DNA of 64,000 bases from Rhodococcus sp. KBS0724. GTDB lineage: Bacteria; Actinomycetota; Actinomycetes; Mycobacteriales; Mycobacteriaceae. Below are positions 56,660 to 64,000 of the stretch, one piece after another. Each line of letters starts with the position of its first letter. The stretch's first letter is position 1. The stretch lies in assembly GCF_005938745.2 (NCBI RefSeq), contig NZ_VCBX02000001.1, positions 3,010,001-3,074,000 on the forward strand, in the 5' to 3' direction. The notes under the pieces are model-generated. The model was not told the origin of the DNA. It was given only the letters and a program-made list of their open reading frames with translations, and did not search any database. A program made the translations under genes and the position numbers.

Positions 56660-57841
56660 GTGATGACCGTATTACTGGCAGACCCCGTATCCGAAGTTGT
56701 GGCAGCTGCCGAGCAGTTGCTCACACGCCGCACCGGAGCACCCGTCACCCTCGTGGATCCCACGGATCTCGGTGGCAGTGGACGCACCATCGTGCTGCGC
56801 GTTCGCGTTGCCGAGAACCCGTTTTCCCTGCCCCGAACCCTGGTGATCAAGCAGGTCCGTGATCCCTATCTCGGTGTGAAGAACGGCGTTACCCCGCCCG
56901 CTGAGGCAATCCACGTGTTCGATCCCGACACCGCATTCCTGCGCGAAGCCGTGTCGTACCAATTTGCCAACGCATTGGCCAAGGACGCCCGTCCCGGCGC
57001 GGAACTCCTGGCGTACGACTTGAGTGCCCGACTCCTCGTGCTCAGTGACCTCGGTGACGCAACCGCGATCAGTGTCCTCTTCCAGGACAGCGACTCCGAC
57101 ACCGTCACGAATACGTTGATGGCGATGGCCCAGGCAATGGGTCGCATGCACGCCGCCACCGTCGGCCGTGAAGAAGATTTCACAGCGCTGCTTCGACGCG
57201 CCGAAGTTGTTCACAGTTCCGACGAAGTGGCTGATCAGGTGGCGCGCGTAGTCACCGACGTGCCGTCGATGTTGGCGAACACGTTGGGTGTCGACGTCGA
57301 TCCGAATGTTCTCGACCAGGTCCACCATGCGCAGAATCTGTTCAGCGGCGGGCGATACCGTGCGTTCAGCCCATCCGATCTGTGCCCGGACAACATCATC
57401 GTCAACGGCGAGGGTGTTCGATTCCTCGACTACGAGTGGGGTGGATATCGAGATGCACTTCTCGATATCACCTACGCGCTCGTGTCCTTCCCCGGATGCC
57501 TGTGCAACGTCGATCTGACCGAGGAGCGCGCGTCGGCCATGGTCGACGCATGGCGTTCGGAAGTGGTGGGCCTGTGGCCGGCACTCGCCGACGAAGCCGA
57601 ACTGGGTCGTGGGCTGGTCGAAGCTCAACTCATCTGGGTATGGCTGAGCACTTACATGTTCCTGCCGAATGATCATTCGCGGATTGCTGCTGTGCGAGAG
57701 CACTACCTGTCGATTCCGCGGTCGGATGCGTTGCTGCGCCGGTGGGCACGGTTGGCGCGATCGGCTGAACTCGCGGGCAACACCGCTGTGCAGGCTCACG
57801 CGAGCGAGGTTGTCGCTGCTCTTCGCGAACGCGCCGAGTAA
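56660..57841 (+). CDS. phosphotransferase-fold (APH-like) protein with altered catalytic motif
   Basis: A 393-residue kinase-fold protein. The N-lobe has TIVLRVRVAENPFSLPRTLVIKQV, the C-lobe the catalytic loop region FSPSDLCPDNIIVNGEG and the metal-binding motif RFLDYEWGGYRDALLDITYA. In APH enzymes the catalytic loop is HGDxxxxN; here the His-Gly is Pro-Ser, while Asp and Asn remain. Activity is therefore uncertain. GTG 56660 or ATG 56663 may start it. It lies between the DUF389 gene and a terminator. Confidence 0.8.
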   Translation: MMTVLLADPVSEVVAAAEQLLTRRTGAPVTLVDPTDLGGSGRTIVLRVRVAENPFSLPRTLVIKQVRDPYLGVKNGVTPPAEAIHVFDPDTAFLREAVSYQFANALAKDARPGAELLAYDLSARLLVLSDLGDATAISVLFQDSDSDTVTNTLMAMAQAMGRMHAATVGREEDFTALLRRAEVVHSSDEVADQVARVVTDVPSMLANTLGVDVDPNVLDQVHHAQNLFSGGRYRAFSPSDLCPDNIIVNGEGVRFLDYEWGGYRDALLDITYALVSFPGCLCNVDLTEERASAMVDAWRSEVVGLWPALADEAELGRGLVEAQLIWVWLSTYMFLPNDHSRIAAVREHYLSIPRSDALLRRWARLARSAELAGNTAVQAHASEVVAALRERAE

Positions 57842-57860
57842 CACTCCCACGAACCGACAA

Positions 57861-57888
57861 AGCGCCCGTGCTCAGCACGGGCGCTTTT
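57861..57888. terminator. bidirectional terminator
   Basis: AGCGCCCGTGC (57861-57871) and GCACGGGCGCT (57875-57885) form an 11-bp stem with a TCA loop and a TTTT tail on the plus strand; AA precedes it. It separates convergent genes. Confidence 0.92.
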
Positions 57889-57900
57889 GTGTGCCGAATC

Positions 57901-58281
57901 TCAGTTGTCGGCGAGAGCGTCCGCCTCGGACAAGTCCGTTGCCGCCAGAGCCGTCGCGAGATCGGGATGCCGGAAGGTGGATGTGACCTGATCCTCGACC
58001 ACCCGGAACGCCGACGCAATGGTGGCGCTCTTGCCGGGTTCTGCGGCCCACGTCGCAGTCTGTTCGACAACGACAACTCCGTGGTGGACGTACATTTTGC
58101 CGGGAACGAGCGTCAAGCCGGCGTTTGAAGCCCACTCGCTCAGTGCTGCCAATCCTTGCGTAGCCCCATCGGGTCCGCCCACCTCGATGTCGTCACTCGA
58201 CAACTGCAGGAGCGTGTCGATGTCTTGGCTGTTGAGTGCGTCATGCCACGCGAGGACGGTGGCGATCTCAGAAGTGCTCAT
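57901..58281 (-). CDS. SnoaL/NTF2-like protein
   Basis: A 126-residue protein of the NTF2 fold: ATVLAWHDALNSQDIDTLLQ, LSSDDIEVGGPDGATQGLAA, and the beta-sheet ending VVVEQTATWAAEPGK and ATIASAFRVVEDQVTSTFRH. Such proteins include small isomerases, cyclases and binding proteins; the function here is not predictable. It is monocistronic, divergent from rarA. Confidence 0.82.
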   Translation of the reverse strand: MSTSEIATVLAWHDALNSQDIDTLLQLSSDDIEVGGPDGATQGLAALSEWASNAGLTLVPGKMYVHHGVVVVEQTATWAAEPGKSATIASAFRVVEDQVTSTFRHPDLATALAATDLSEADALADN

Positions 58282-58363
58282 GGCGACACGTTATCTAATT
58301 CGACTCGGCTGTGCGTTCCAGATGTGACTTCGACGCGTCGGTACCTTCTAGTAGCGTCGTTTT

Positions 58364-59785
58364 GTGAGCGATTGGCAAGCTGAAGACAGCGTGGTGGCAG
58401 AAGACGGCCTGTTCGAGGCAACTCCGGAAGATCCCGAGATCGTGGACGAACCAGATGTGGTCTCGGCAGCCGAGCGTGCCTTGTCCTCGGTCCCGCCCAG
58501 TGCTCCTTTGGCTGTCCGGATGCGCCCACGCACTCTTGGTGAGGTTGTCGGCCAGCAGCACCTACTCGGACCCGGAGCGCCGCTGCGGAGAATGGTCGAG
58601 GGATCCGGCGCCGCGTCGGTACTTCTGTACGGGCCCCCTGGGACCGGCAAGACCACACTGGCGTCGTTGATTTCCGGCGCGACCGGTCGGCGATTCGAGG
58701 CGTTGTCTGCGTTGTCGGCCGGCGTCAAAGAGGTTCGCGGTGTGATCGAACTGGCCCGTCGCCGGCTCCTGAACGGTGAGCAAACCGTCCTGTTCATCGA
58801 CGAGGTGCACCGATTCTCGAAAACGCAGCAGGACGCGTTGTTGGCCGCTGTCGAGAATCGGATCGTGCTGCTGGTGGGTGCCACCACCGAGAACCCGTCG
58901 TTCTCCGTGGTGTCGGCACTGCTGTCCCGCTCTCTGGTTCTGCAATTGCAGGCGCTCACCGCCGCGGACGTCCAGGAACTTCTCGAGCGAGCCGTAAGCG
59001 ACGAGCGAGGGTTCGGCGGTGCTGTCACCATTGCCGACGACGCGATGGAACACCTGGTGCGACTGGCATCGGGTGATGCCCGCCGCGCACTCACCGCGCT
59101 CGAGGCGGCGGCCGGTGCTGCGCTCGACACCGCAGGCGGCCAACCGGGACCCGTCGAAGTTGATCTCGCGACGGTGGAGGCCAGCGTCGACAAAGCTGCC
59201 GTTCGGTACGACCGCGCCGGGGATCAGCACTACGACGTCATCAGCGCGTTCATCAAGAGCATTCGAGGCTCCGACGTCGACGCGGCGTTGCATTACCTTG
59301 CGCGCATGCTGACAGCGGGGGAGGACCCTCGCTTCATTGCCAGGCGGCTGGTGGTGCACGCCAGCGAGGACATCGGGATGGCCGACCCGATGGCACTGCA
59401 AACCGCGATGGCCGCAGCTCAAGCCGTGCAGTTGATCGGAATGCCGGAAGCACGCCTCGCGCTTGCCCAGGCGACGATCCATCTCGCGACCGCGCCGAAA
59501 TCAGGTGCAGTCATCGAGGCGCTGGGCGCGGCCATGGCTGATGTGGCCGCCGGAAAGTCGGGCCTCGTACCGCCGCATCTACGTGACGGTCACTACAAAG
59601 GTGCCGAGAAATTGGGCAATGCGGTCGGCTACAAGTACCCGCACGAGAGCCGCGACGGTGTTCTCCGGCAGCAATATCCACCGGACGAATTGGTCGGTGT
59701 CGACTATTACAAGCCGACTGCCCACGGAAATGAGCGGGAGATCGCCGATCGAGTGGGAAAATTGCGCCGAATCGTGCGGGGTTGA
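58364..59785 (+). CDS. rarA: replication-associated recombination protein A (MgsA/WRNIP1 family)
   Basis: A 473-residue AAA+ ATPase related to clamp-loader subunits that acts at stalled replication forks. Walker A is [12 protein letters not shown], Walker B is [11 protein letters not shown], sensor 1 is [13 protein letters not shown], and the C-terminal MgsA region has [20 protein letters not shown] and [18 protein letters not shown]. The GTG at 58364 starts a short acidic N-terminal tail of about 45 residues not found in enteric RarA. A tandem duplication spans its stop codon. alaS follows 91 bases later. Confidence 0.96.
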   Translation: MSDWQAEDSVVAEDGLFEATPEDPEIVDEPDVVSAAERALSSVPPSAPLAVRMRPRTLGEVVGQQHLLGPGAPLRRMVEGSGAASVLLYGPPGTGKTTLASLISGATGRRFEALSALSAGVKEVRGVIELARRRLLNGEQTVLFIDEVHRFSKTQQDALLAAVENRIVLLVGATTENPSFSVVSALLSRSLVLQLQALTAADVQELLERAVSDERGFGGAVTIADDAMEHLVRLASGDARRALTALEAAAGAALDTAGGQPGPVEVDLATVEASVDKAAVRYDRAGDQHYDVISAFIKSIRGSDVDAALHYLARMLTAGEDPRFIARRLVVHASEDIGMADPMALQTAMAAAQAVQLIGMPEARLALAQATIHLATAPKSGAVIEALGAAMADVAAGKSGLVPPHLRDGHYKGAEKLGNAVGYKYPHESRDGVLRQQYPPDELVGVDYYKPTAHGNEREIADRVGKLRRIVRG

Positions 59786-59813
59786 AGCTGTAATCGTGCG
59801 GGGTTAAAGCTGT
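59770..59813 (+). repeat. 22-bp tandem duplication across the rarA stop
   Basis: Two adjacent 22-base units (59770-59791 and 59792-59813), each starting AATCGTGCGGGGTT and ending AAGCTGT, differ at one base. The first contains the rarA TGA; in the second the same place reads TAA but in another frame. Confidence 0.9.
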
Positions 59814-59876
59814 AAGGTCCCTGCACGCTACGCTGGACAACGACAGTTCGACGCTCATGAAGGTAAGGACCGGTTA

Positions 59877-62549
59877 GTGCAAACCCACGAGATCCGCAGG
59901 CGATTCCTCGACCACTTCGTCAAGGCCGGCCACACCGAGGTGCCCAGCGCGTCGCTGATTCTCGACGATCCGAACCTTTTGTTCGTCAACGCCGGCATGG
60001 TTCCCTTCGTGCCGTTCTTCCTCGGCCAGCAGACTCCGCCGTACTCGCGCGCGACGTCCGTGCAGAAGTGCGTCCGCACGCTGGACATCGAAGAGGTGGG
60101 CATCACCACCCGCCACAACACGTTCTTCCAGATGGCCGGTAATTTCTCCTTCGGTGACTACTTCAAGAAGGAAGCCATCTCGCATGCCTGGGCGCTGCTG
60201 ACCGGTTCGGTTGACGACGGCGGTTACGGCATCGACCCGACGCGTCTGTGGGCCACTGTCTTTCACGACGACGACGAAGCATTCAACATCTGGCGCGACG
60301 AGGTCGGCGTGCCGGAAGAGCGCATTCAGCGCCGCGGGATGAAGGACAACTACTGGTCCATGGGCATCCCCGGACCGTGTGGCCCCTGCTCGGAAATCTT
60401 CTACGACCGCGGCGCCGAATACGGCGTCGAGGGCGGTCCGGAAGCCGACGAGGATCGCTACATCGAGATCTGGAACCTCGTGTTCATGCAGAACGAGCGC
60501 GGCGAAGGCACCAACAAGGGCGACTACCCGATCCTCGGACCCTTGCCGAAGAAGAACATCGATACCGGCATGGGCGTCGAGCGTGTTGCATTCCTCTTGC
60601 AGGGTGTCGAAAACGTTTACGAGACAGACCTTCTCCGCCCCGTCATCGAGAAGGCTGCCGAGCTGACCGGAAGTGTGTACGGCACCGATCACACCTCTGA
60701 TGTTCGTTTCCGCGTCATCGCCGACCACGCCCGCACCGCCGCGATGCTGATTGCGGACGGCGTCAATCCCGGCAACTACGGCCGCGGCTACGTGCTGCGC
60801 CGGTTGCTGCGTCGCATCGTGCGCTCGGCAAAACTGCTCGGCAGCGAGCAGCCCACCATGCGCGAGTTCATGATTGTCGTCCGCGACACGATGGCTCCGT
60901 CGTACCCGATCCTCGAAACCGATTTCACGCGCATCGAGAATGTTGCCGTCGGCGAGGAAACAGCGTTCCTCAAGACTCTGGCATCAGGATCGGCGTTGTT
61001 CGAGAATGCTGCCGAGACGGTCAAGTCGTCCGGAAAGTCGATCATTGCCGGCGATCAGGCGTTTGCCTTGCATGACACGTACGGCTTCCCGATCGACCTG
61101 ACGCTCGAGATGGCATCCGAGGCCGGTCTCACCGTCGACGAAGACGGATTCCGCACCCTCATGGCCGAGCAGCGCAAGCGCGCCAAGGACGACGCTCAGG
61201 CGCGCAAGCACGCGCATGCCGACCTGACGGTGTACAAGGAACTGCTCGATCGTGGTCCCACTGAGTTCACCGGCTTCAACGAGTTGGTCTCCGAAGCTCA
61301 CGTTCTCGCGCTCATCGTCGACGGCGTTCGGGTGCCGGTCGCCAAGGCCGGACAGTCGGTTGAGGTCATCCTCGACCGCAGCCCGCTCTACGCAGAATCC
61401 GGCGGACAGATCGCCGACATCGGATCGCTCACGGCGCCGGGACTCGAAGCCAAGGTCAACGACGTTCAGAAGATCGCCAAGAAGGTCTGGACGCACAAGG
61501 TCACCGTCCAGAAGGGCGAGATCACCGAAGGCGACGTCGTCCTCGCACACGTCGACGCCGAATGGCGTAAGGGCGCAACCCAGGGGCACTCCGGTACTCA
61601 CATGGTGCATGCAGCACTGCGTCAGGTACTCGGCCCCAACGCCGTGCAGGCCGGTTCGCTCAACAAGCCCGGCTACCTCCGATTCGACTTCTCTTGGCAG
61701 GGAGCACTTTCCGAGTCCCAGAAGCAGGACATCGAAGTTGTCACCAACGAGGCTGTCGCGTCCAACTTTGCCGTCAACACGTTTGTGACAGACCTCGACA
61801 AGGCCAAGTCGATGGGTGCCATGGCACTCTTCGGTGAGAACTACGGCGACGAGGTTCGCGTCGTCGAAATCGGCGGCCCGTTCTCGATGGAACTCTGCGG
61901 CGGCACCCACGTCGGAAGCTCGGCTCAGATCGGACAGGTCACGCTGCTCGGCGAGCAGTCCGTCGGCTCCGGGATCCGTCGTGTCGAGGCCTACGTCGGT
62001 TTGGATTCCTACCGTTACCTGGCCAAGGAGCGCGCGCTCCTGGCCGGACTGTCCGCATCGCTCAAGGTCCCGTCCGAAGAGGTTCCGGCTCGCGTCGAGG
62101 CGCTTGTCGAGCGTCTCAAGGTGGCGGAGAAGGAACTCGAGCAGACCAAGGCCAAGGCCGTTCTGGCTGCAGCCGGCGAGTTCGTCGGCAAGGCCAAGCG
62201 CATCGGCAGTGTGCTCGTGATCGCAGAACCCGCACCGGCCGGTGTCGGCGCCAACGATCTCCGCACACTTGTCACCGACATCAAGGGCCGTCTGGGCTCG
62301 GAGCCCGCGGTGGTCGCGTTGCTCGGCGACGCCGACGGCAAGGTGCCATTCGTGGTTGCCACCAGTAAGGCTGCGCAGGCGCTCGGTGTGAAGGCCGGCG
62401 ACCTCGTCGGCTCGTTCGGACCGAAGATCGGTGGCCGCGGCGGCGGAAAGCCCGACATGGCTCAGGGGTCGGGTTCCGACGCCTCCGGAATCCCGGCGGC
62501 GCTCGATGCGATCCGGGACCGGGTCGCAGAACTGGCGGGCGGCAGCTAA
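59877..62549 (+). CDS. alaS: alanyl-tRNA synthetase
   Basis: Charges tRNA-Ala and edits mischarged Ser and Gly. The 890-residue protein has the class II catalytic core ([20 protein letters not shown], motif 2 [33 protein letters not shown]), the editing domain with [12 protein letters not shown] and [13 protein letters not shown] zinc-type residues, and the C-terminal coiled and C-Ala part ending [14 protein letters not shown]. The GTG start at 59877 has AAGGA upstream. ruvX starts two bases after the stop, so alaS-ruvX-mltG is one operon. Confidence 0.97.
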   Translation: MQTHEIRRRFLDHFVKAGHTEVPSASLILDDPNLLFVNAGMVPFVPFFLGQQTPPYSRATSVQKCVRTLDIEEVGITTRHNTFFQMAGNFSFGDYFKKEAISHAWALLTGSVDDGGYGIDPTRLWATVFHDDDEAFNIWRDEVGVPEERIQRRGMKDNYWSMGIPGPCGPCSEIFYDRGAEYGVEGGPEADEDRYIEIWNLVFMQNERGEGTNKGDYPILGPLPKKNIDTGMGVERVAFLLQGVENVYETDLLRPVIEKAAELTGSVYGTDHTSDVRFRVIADHARTAAMLIADGVNPGNYGRGYVLRRLLRRIVRSAKLLGSEQPTMREFMIVVRDTMAPSYPILETDFTRIENVAVGEETAFLKTLASGSALFENAAETVKSSGKSIIAGDQAFALHDTYGFPIDLTLEMASEAGLTVDEDGFRTLMAEQRKRAKDDAQARKHAHADLTVYKELLDRGPTEFTGFNELVSEAHVLALIVDGVRVPVAKAGQSVEVILDRSPLYAESGGQIADIGSLTAPGLEAKVNDVQKIAKKVWTHKVTVQKGEITEGDVVLAHVDAEWRKGATQGHSGTHMVHAALRQVLGPNAVQAGSLNKPGYLRFDFSWQGALSESQKQDIEVVTNEAVASNFAVNTFVTDLDKAKSMGAMALFGENYGDEVRVVEIGGPFSMELCGGTHVGSSAQIGQVTLLGEQSVGSGIRRVEAYVGLDSYRYLAKERALLAGLSASLKVPSEEVPARVEALVERLKVAEKELEQTKAKAVLAAAGEFVGKAKRIGSVLVIAEPAPAGVGANDLRTLVTDIKGRLGSEPAVVALLGDADGKVPFVVATSKAAQALGVKAGDLVGSFGPKIGGRGGGKPDMAQGSGSDASGIPAALDAIRDRVAELAGGS

Positions 62550-62551
62550 CG

Positions 62552-63088
62552 GTGGCAGCGGCTGTGCAGGGTCCCGATCGCCCCGGCGTTGACGACCCTG
62601 GCCGCGGCCGACGTGTCGCGATCGATGTCGGTAGCGTCCGGATCGGGGTTGCGTCCAGCGACCCCGACGGGATTCTGGCGACACCGGTCGAAACTGTGCC
62701 TCGCTCCAAGCAACGTGGACCCGACGCGCCGGATATCCGGCGGATTATCGACATCGTGTCCGAATACGAGGCCGTGGAGGTTATCGTCGGACTGCCACAG
62801 ACGCTGCGCGGCGAGCAAGGTAAAGCCGCCGGCATCGCCACTGCATTCGCAAAACGACTGCAGCGGGCCGTCGAACCGATTCCGGTGCGACTGTCCGACG
62901 AGCGACTGACGACGGTCACGGCTGCGCGCAACCTCCGCGAAAGTGGAGTCAAAGCTCGCGGTCAGCGTCCGATGATCGATCAGGCTGCGGCAGTGGAGAT
63001 CCTGCAAGGCTGGCTGGACGAGCGGAGTAGAGCAGTGAAACCAGGGGAGTCGTCGGGGGACACACCTGTGTCGGAGTCCGATCGGTGA
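62552..63088 (+). CDS. ruvX: Holliday junction resolvase-like RNase (YqgF)
   Basis: A 178-residue RNase H-fold nuclease; in bacteria YqgF acts in 16S rRNA or pre-rRNA processing and possibly recombination. Motifs: [18 protein letters not shown] (first catalytic Asp), [29 protein letters not shown] (Glu) and [16 protein letters not shown] (last Asp). A Pro/Gly-rich N-terminal tail of 20 residues precedes the domain. It starts two bases after alaS and overlaps mltG by four bases (GTGA). Confidence 0.95.
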   Translation: MAAAVQGPDRPGVDDPGRGRRVAIDVGSVRIGVASSDPDGILATPVETVPRSKQRGPDAPDIRRIIDIVSEYEAVEVIVGLPQTLRGEQGKAAGIATAFAKRLQRAVEPIPVRLSDERLTTVTAARNLRESGVKARGQRPMIDQAAAVEILQGWLDERSRAVKPGESSGDTPVSESDR

Positions 63089-64000
63089 GCGGGCGGTGGG
63101 ATGAGGGCGGCTCCGGCCGGCCCACCGGTTCATTCGATTTCGACAACGACGAGACCATGGTCATGCGTGCGCTGCCTCAGACCATCGAGCCGCCGCACAT
63201 GTCCAGGGCTGAAGCCCGCAAGCAACGTGAAGCGCAGTCCAAGCGAGCGAAACGTGGCAAGAAGGTTGGTGTTCTCGCGGTCCTCGTTTTGGTGATCGCG
63301 GTTCTCGGCGTCGGCGCCTACGGCGCCACCTGGTACATGAACCGCACGCAAGCGGCGGCAGATTACGCCGGTCCGGGCGGGGCGCCTGTCGTGATTCAGA
63401 TCCTTCCTGGTGAAACTGCGTCGGAGATCGGTGCCACGCTCGCCGAAAAGGACGTGGTTGCCAGTTCGGCGGCGTTCTACAACGCGGCTGTGAGTAACTC
63501 GGCGGAGATCCAGAAGGTCCAGCCCGGTTTCTACCAGGTGCCTGTGCAAAGCAGTGCGGCAGAAGCTCTGGACACATTGGTGACTCCCGAATCTCGTGTC
63601 GGCCTGGTTGTGGTCGCCGCGGGCCGTCAACTCCATGACAGCAGTGATGCGCAAACCGGAGCCCTCAAGAAGGGCATATACAACCTGATCGAGGAAGCCA
63701 GCTGCGTCGGATCGGCCAGTGCACAGACCTGTGTCACTGCCGACGAATTGAACACTGCGGGAGCATCTTCCGATCTTGCTTCATTGGGTGTTCCGTCGTG
63801 GGCGATGTCATCCGTGCAGGGTGTGCCGGACAAAGACCGTCAACTCGAGGGCCTCATAGCGGCGAGCAGTTGGGATTTCGATCCCACCGCAACGCCGACC
63901 GAAATTCTGCGGACATTGGTCCAAGGCAGTGCTGAAAAGTACGAAAGCACCGGCATTCTGACAGCCGGATCCGGTGTCGGACTCTCGCCGTACCAACTGC
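63085..64000 (+). CDS. mltG: endolytic murein transglycosylase MltG, 3' truncated by window edge
   Basis: MltG cuts glycan strands during peptidoglycan synthesis. The visible 305 residues have a cytoplasmic, Lys/Arg-rich tail ([20 protein letters not shown]), one transmembrane helix ([20 protein letters not shown]), the LysM-like YceG N-part ([20 protein letters not shown]) and the start of the catalytic part with the glutamate in [20 protein letters not shown]. The GTG overlaps the ruvX stop. The frame is open to the last base, so the C-terminal catalytic region is outside the window. Confidence 0.93.
   Translation, partial: MSGRWDEGGSGRPTGSFDFDNDETMVMRALPQTIEPPHMSRAEARKQREAQSKRAKRGKKVGVLAVLVLVIAVLGVGAYGATWYMNRTQAAADYAGPGGAPVVIQILPGETASEIGATLAEKDVVASSAAFYNAAVSNSAEIQKVQPGFYQVPVQSSAAEALDTLVTPESRVGLVVVAAGRQLHDSSDAQTGALKKGIYNLIEEASCVGSASAQTCVTADELNTAGASSDLASLGVPSWAMSSVQGVPDKDRQLEGLIAASSWDFDPTATPTEILRTLVQGSAEKYESTGILTAGSGVGLSPYQL

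Noticed and set aside
60984..62684. 566-codon minus-strand open frame opposite alaS
   Set aside because: It is a shadow of alaS and ruvX, a common artefact in G+C-rich DNA.

Overview
The window comes from a high-G+C actinobacterium, most likely Rhodococcus or a close mycolic-acid relative. The signs are frequent GTG starts, a maleylpyruvate-isomerase-fold mycothiol-dependent protein, an IdeR-type iron box, an Mtb12-like surface protein, and the actinobacterial block aspS ... rarA - alaS - ruvX - mltG at the right end. The first and last genes are cut by the window edges. No rRNA, tRNA, CRISPR array, insertion sequence or prophage was recognised.

Layout. 0-4.6 kb: an EF-G-binding (FusB-like) protein, then an AraC regulator, a VOC protein and a UvrA2-type ABC protein that look like one resistance cassette. 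4.6-6.4 kb: two lipoproteins, one M23-like. 6.6-8.2 kb: a quinone oxidoreductase divergent from a MarR regulator, with two copies of a palindromic operator between them. 8.5-10.6 kb: a small unknown protein, a HAD hydrolase and a frameshifted APH-type kinase. 10.6-14.9 kb: an AraC regulator divergent from an aldehyde dehydrogenase - mycothiol enzyme - SDR operon ending in a strong terminator. 15-20.4 kb: membrane and envelope proteins and a second M23-like lipoprotein. 20.6-23.9 kb: a lower-G+C patch with a flavin monooxygenase-like gene (possibly cut by a stop), a methyltransferase remnant and a divergent LuxR regulator. 24.4-28.3 kb: DinB, DUF3500, and an iron-regulated pair (Mtb12-like protein and siderophore-binding lipoprotein). 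28.6-31.4 kb: a CHAP amidase and a TetR/MFS pair.

31.5-38.6 kb holds the most unusual locus. A minus-strand run encodes PPK2, a P2-like P-type ATPase, a SulP transporter and a small PLDc_N membrane protein, next to a divergent three-helix protein and a PLDc_N-SHOCT protein. The ATPase keeps every catalytic motif of the P2 class, but all six classical calcium ligands of M4, M5 and M6 are replaced. 38.8-47.3 kb: an alpha/beta hydrolase with a possible 17-residue leader peptide, then an MFS exporter - SARP/AAA regulator - FAD oxidase row and a secreted protein. 47.4-53.7 kb: two separate ArsR/SRPBCC modules, each with a recognisable operator region, plus DUF1622, DUF2252 and a YpfJ-type metallopeptidase. 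53.8-64 kb: conserved housekeeping genes.

All functions are inferred from reading translated sequence and motifs; no database search was run. Regulatory sites rest on symmetry and position only.
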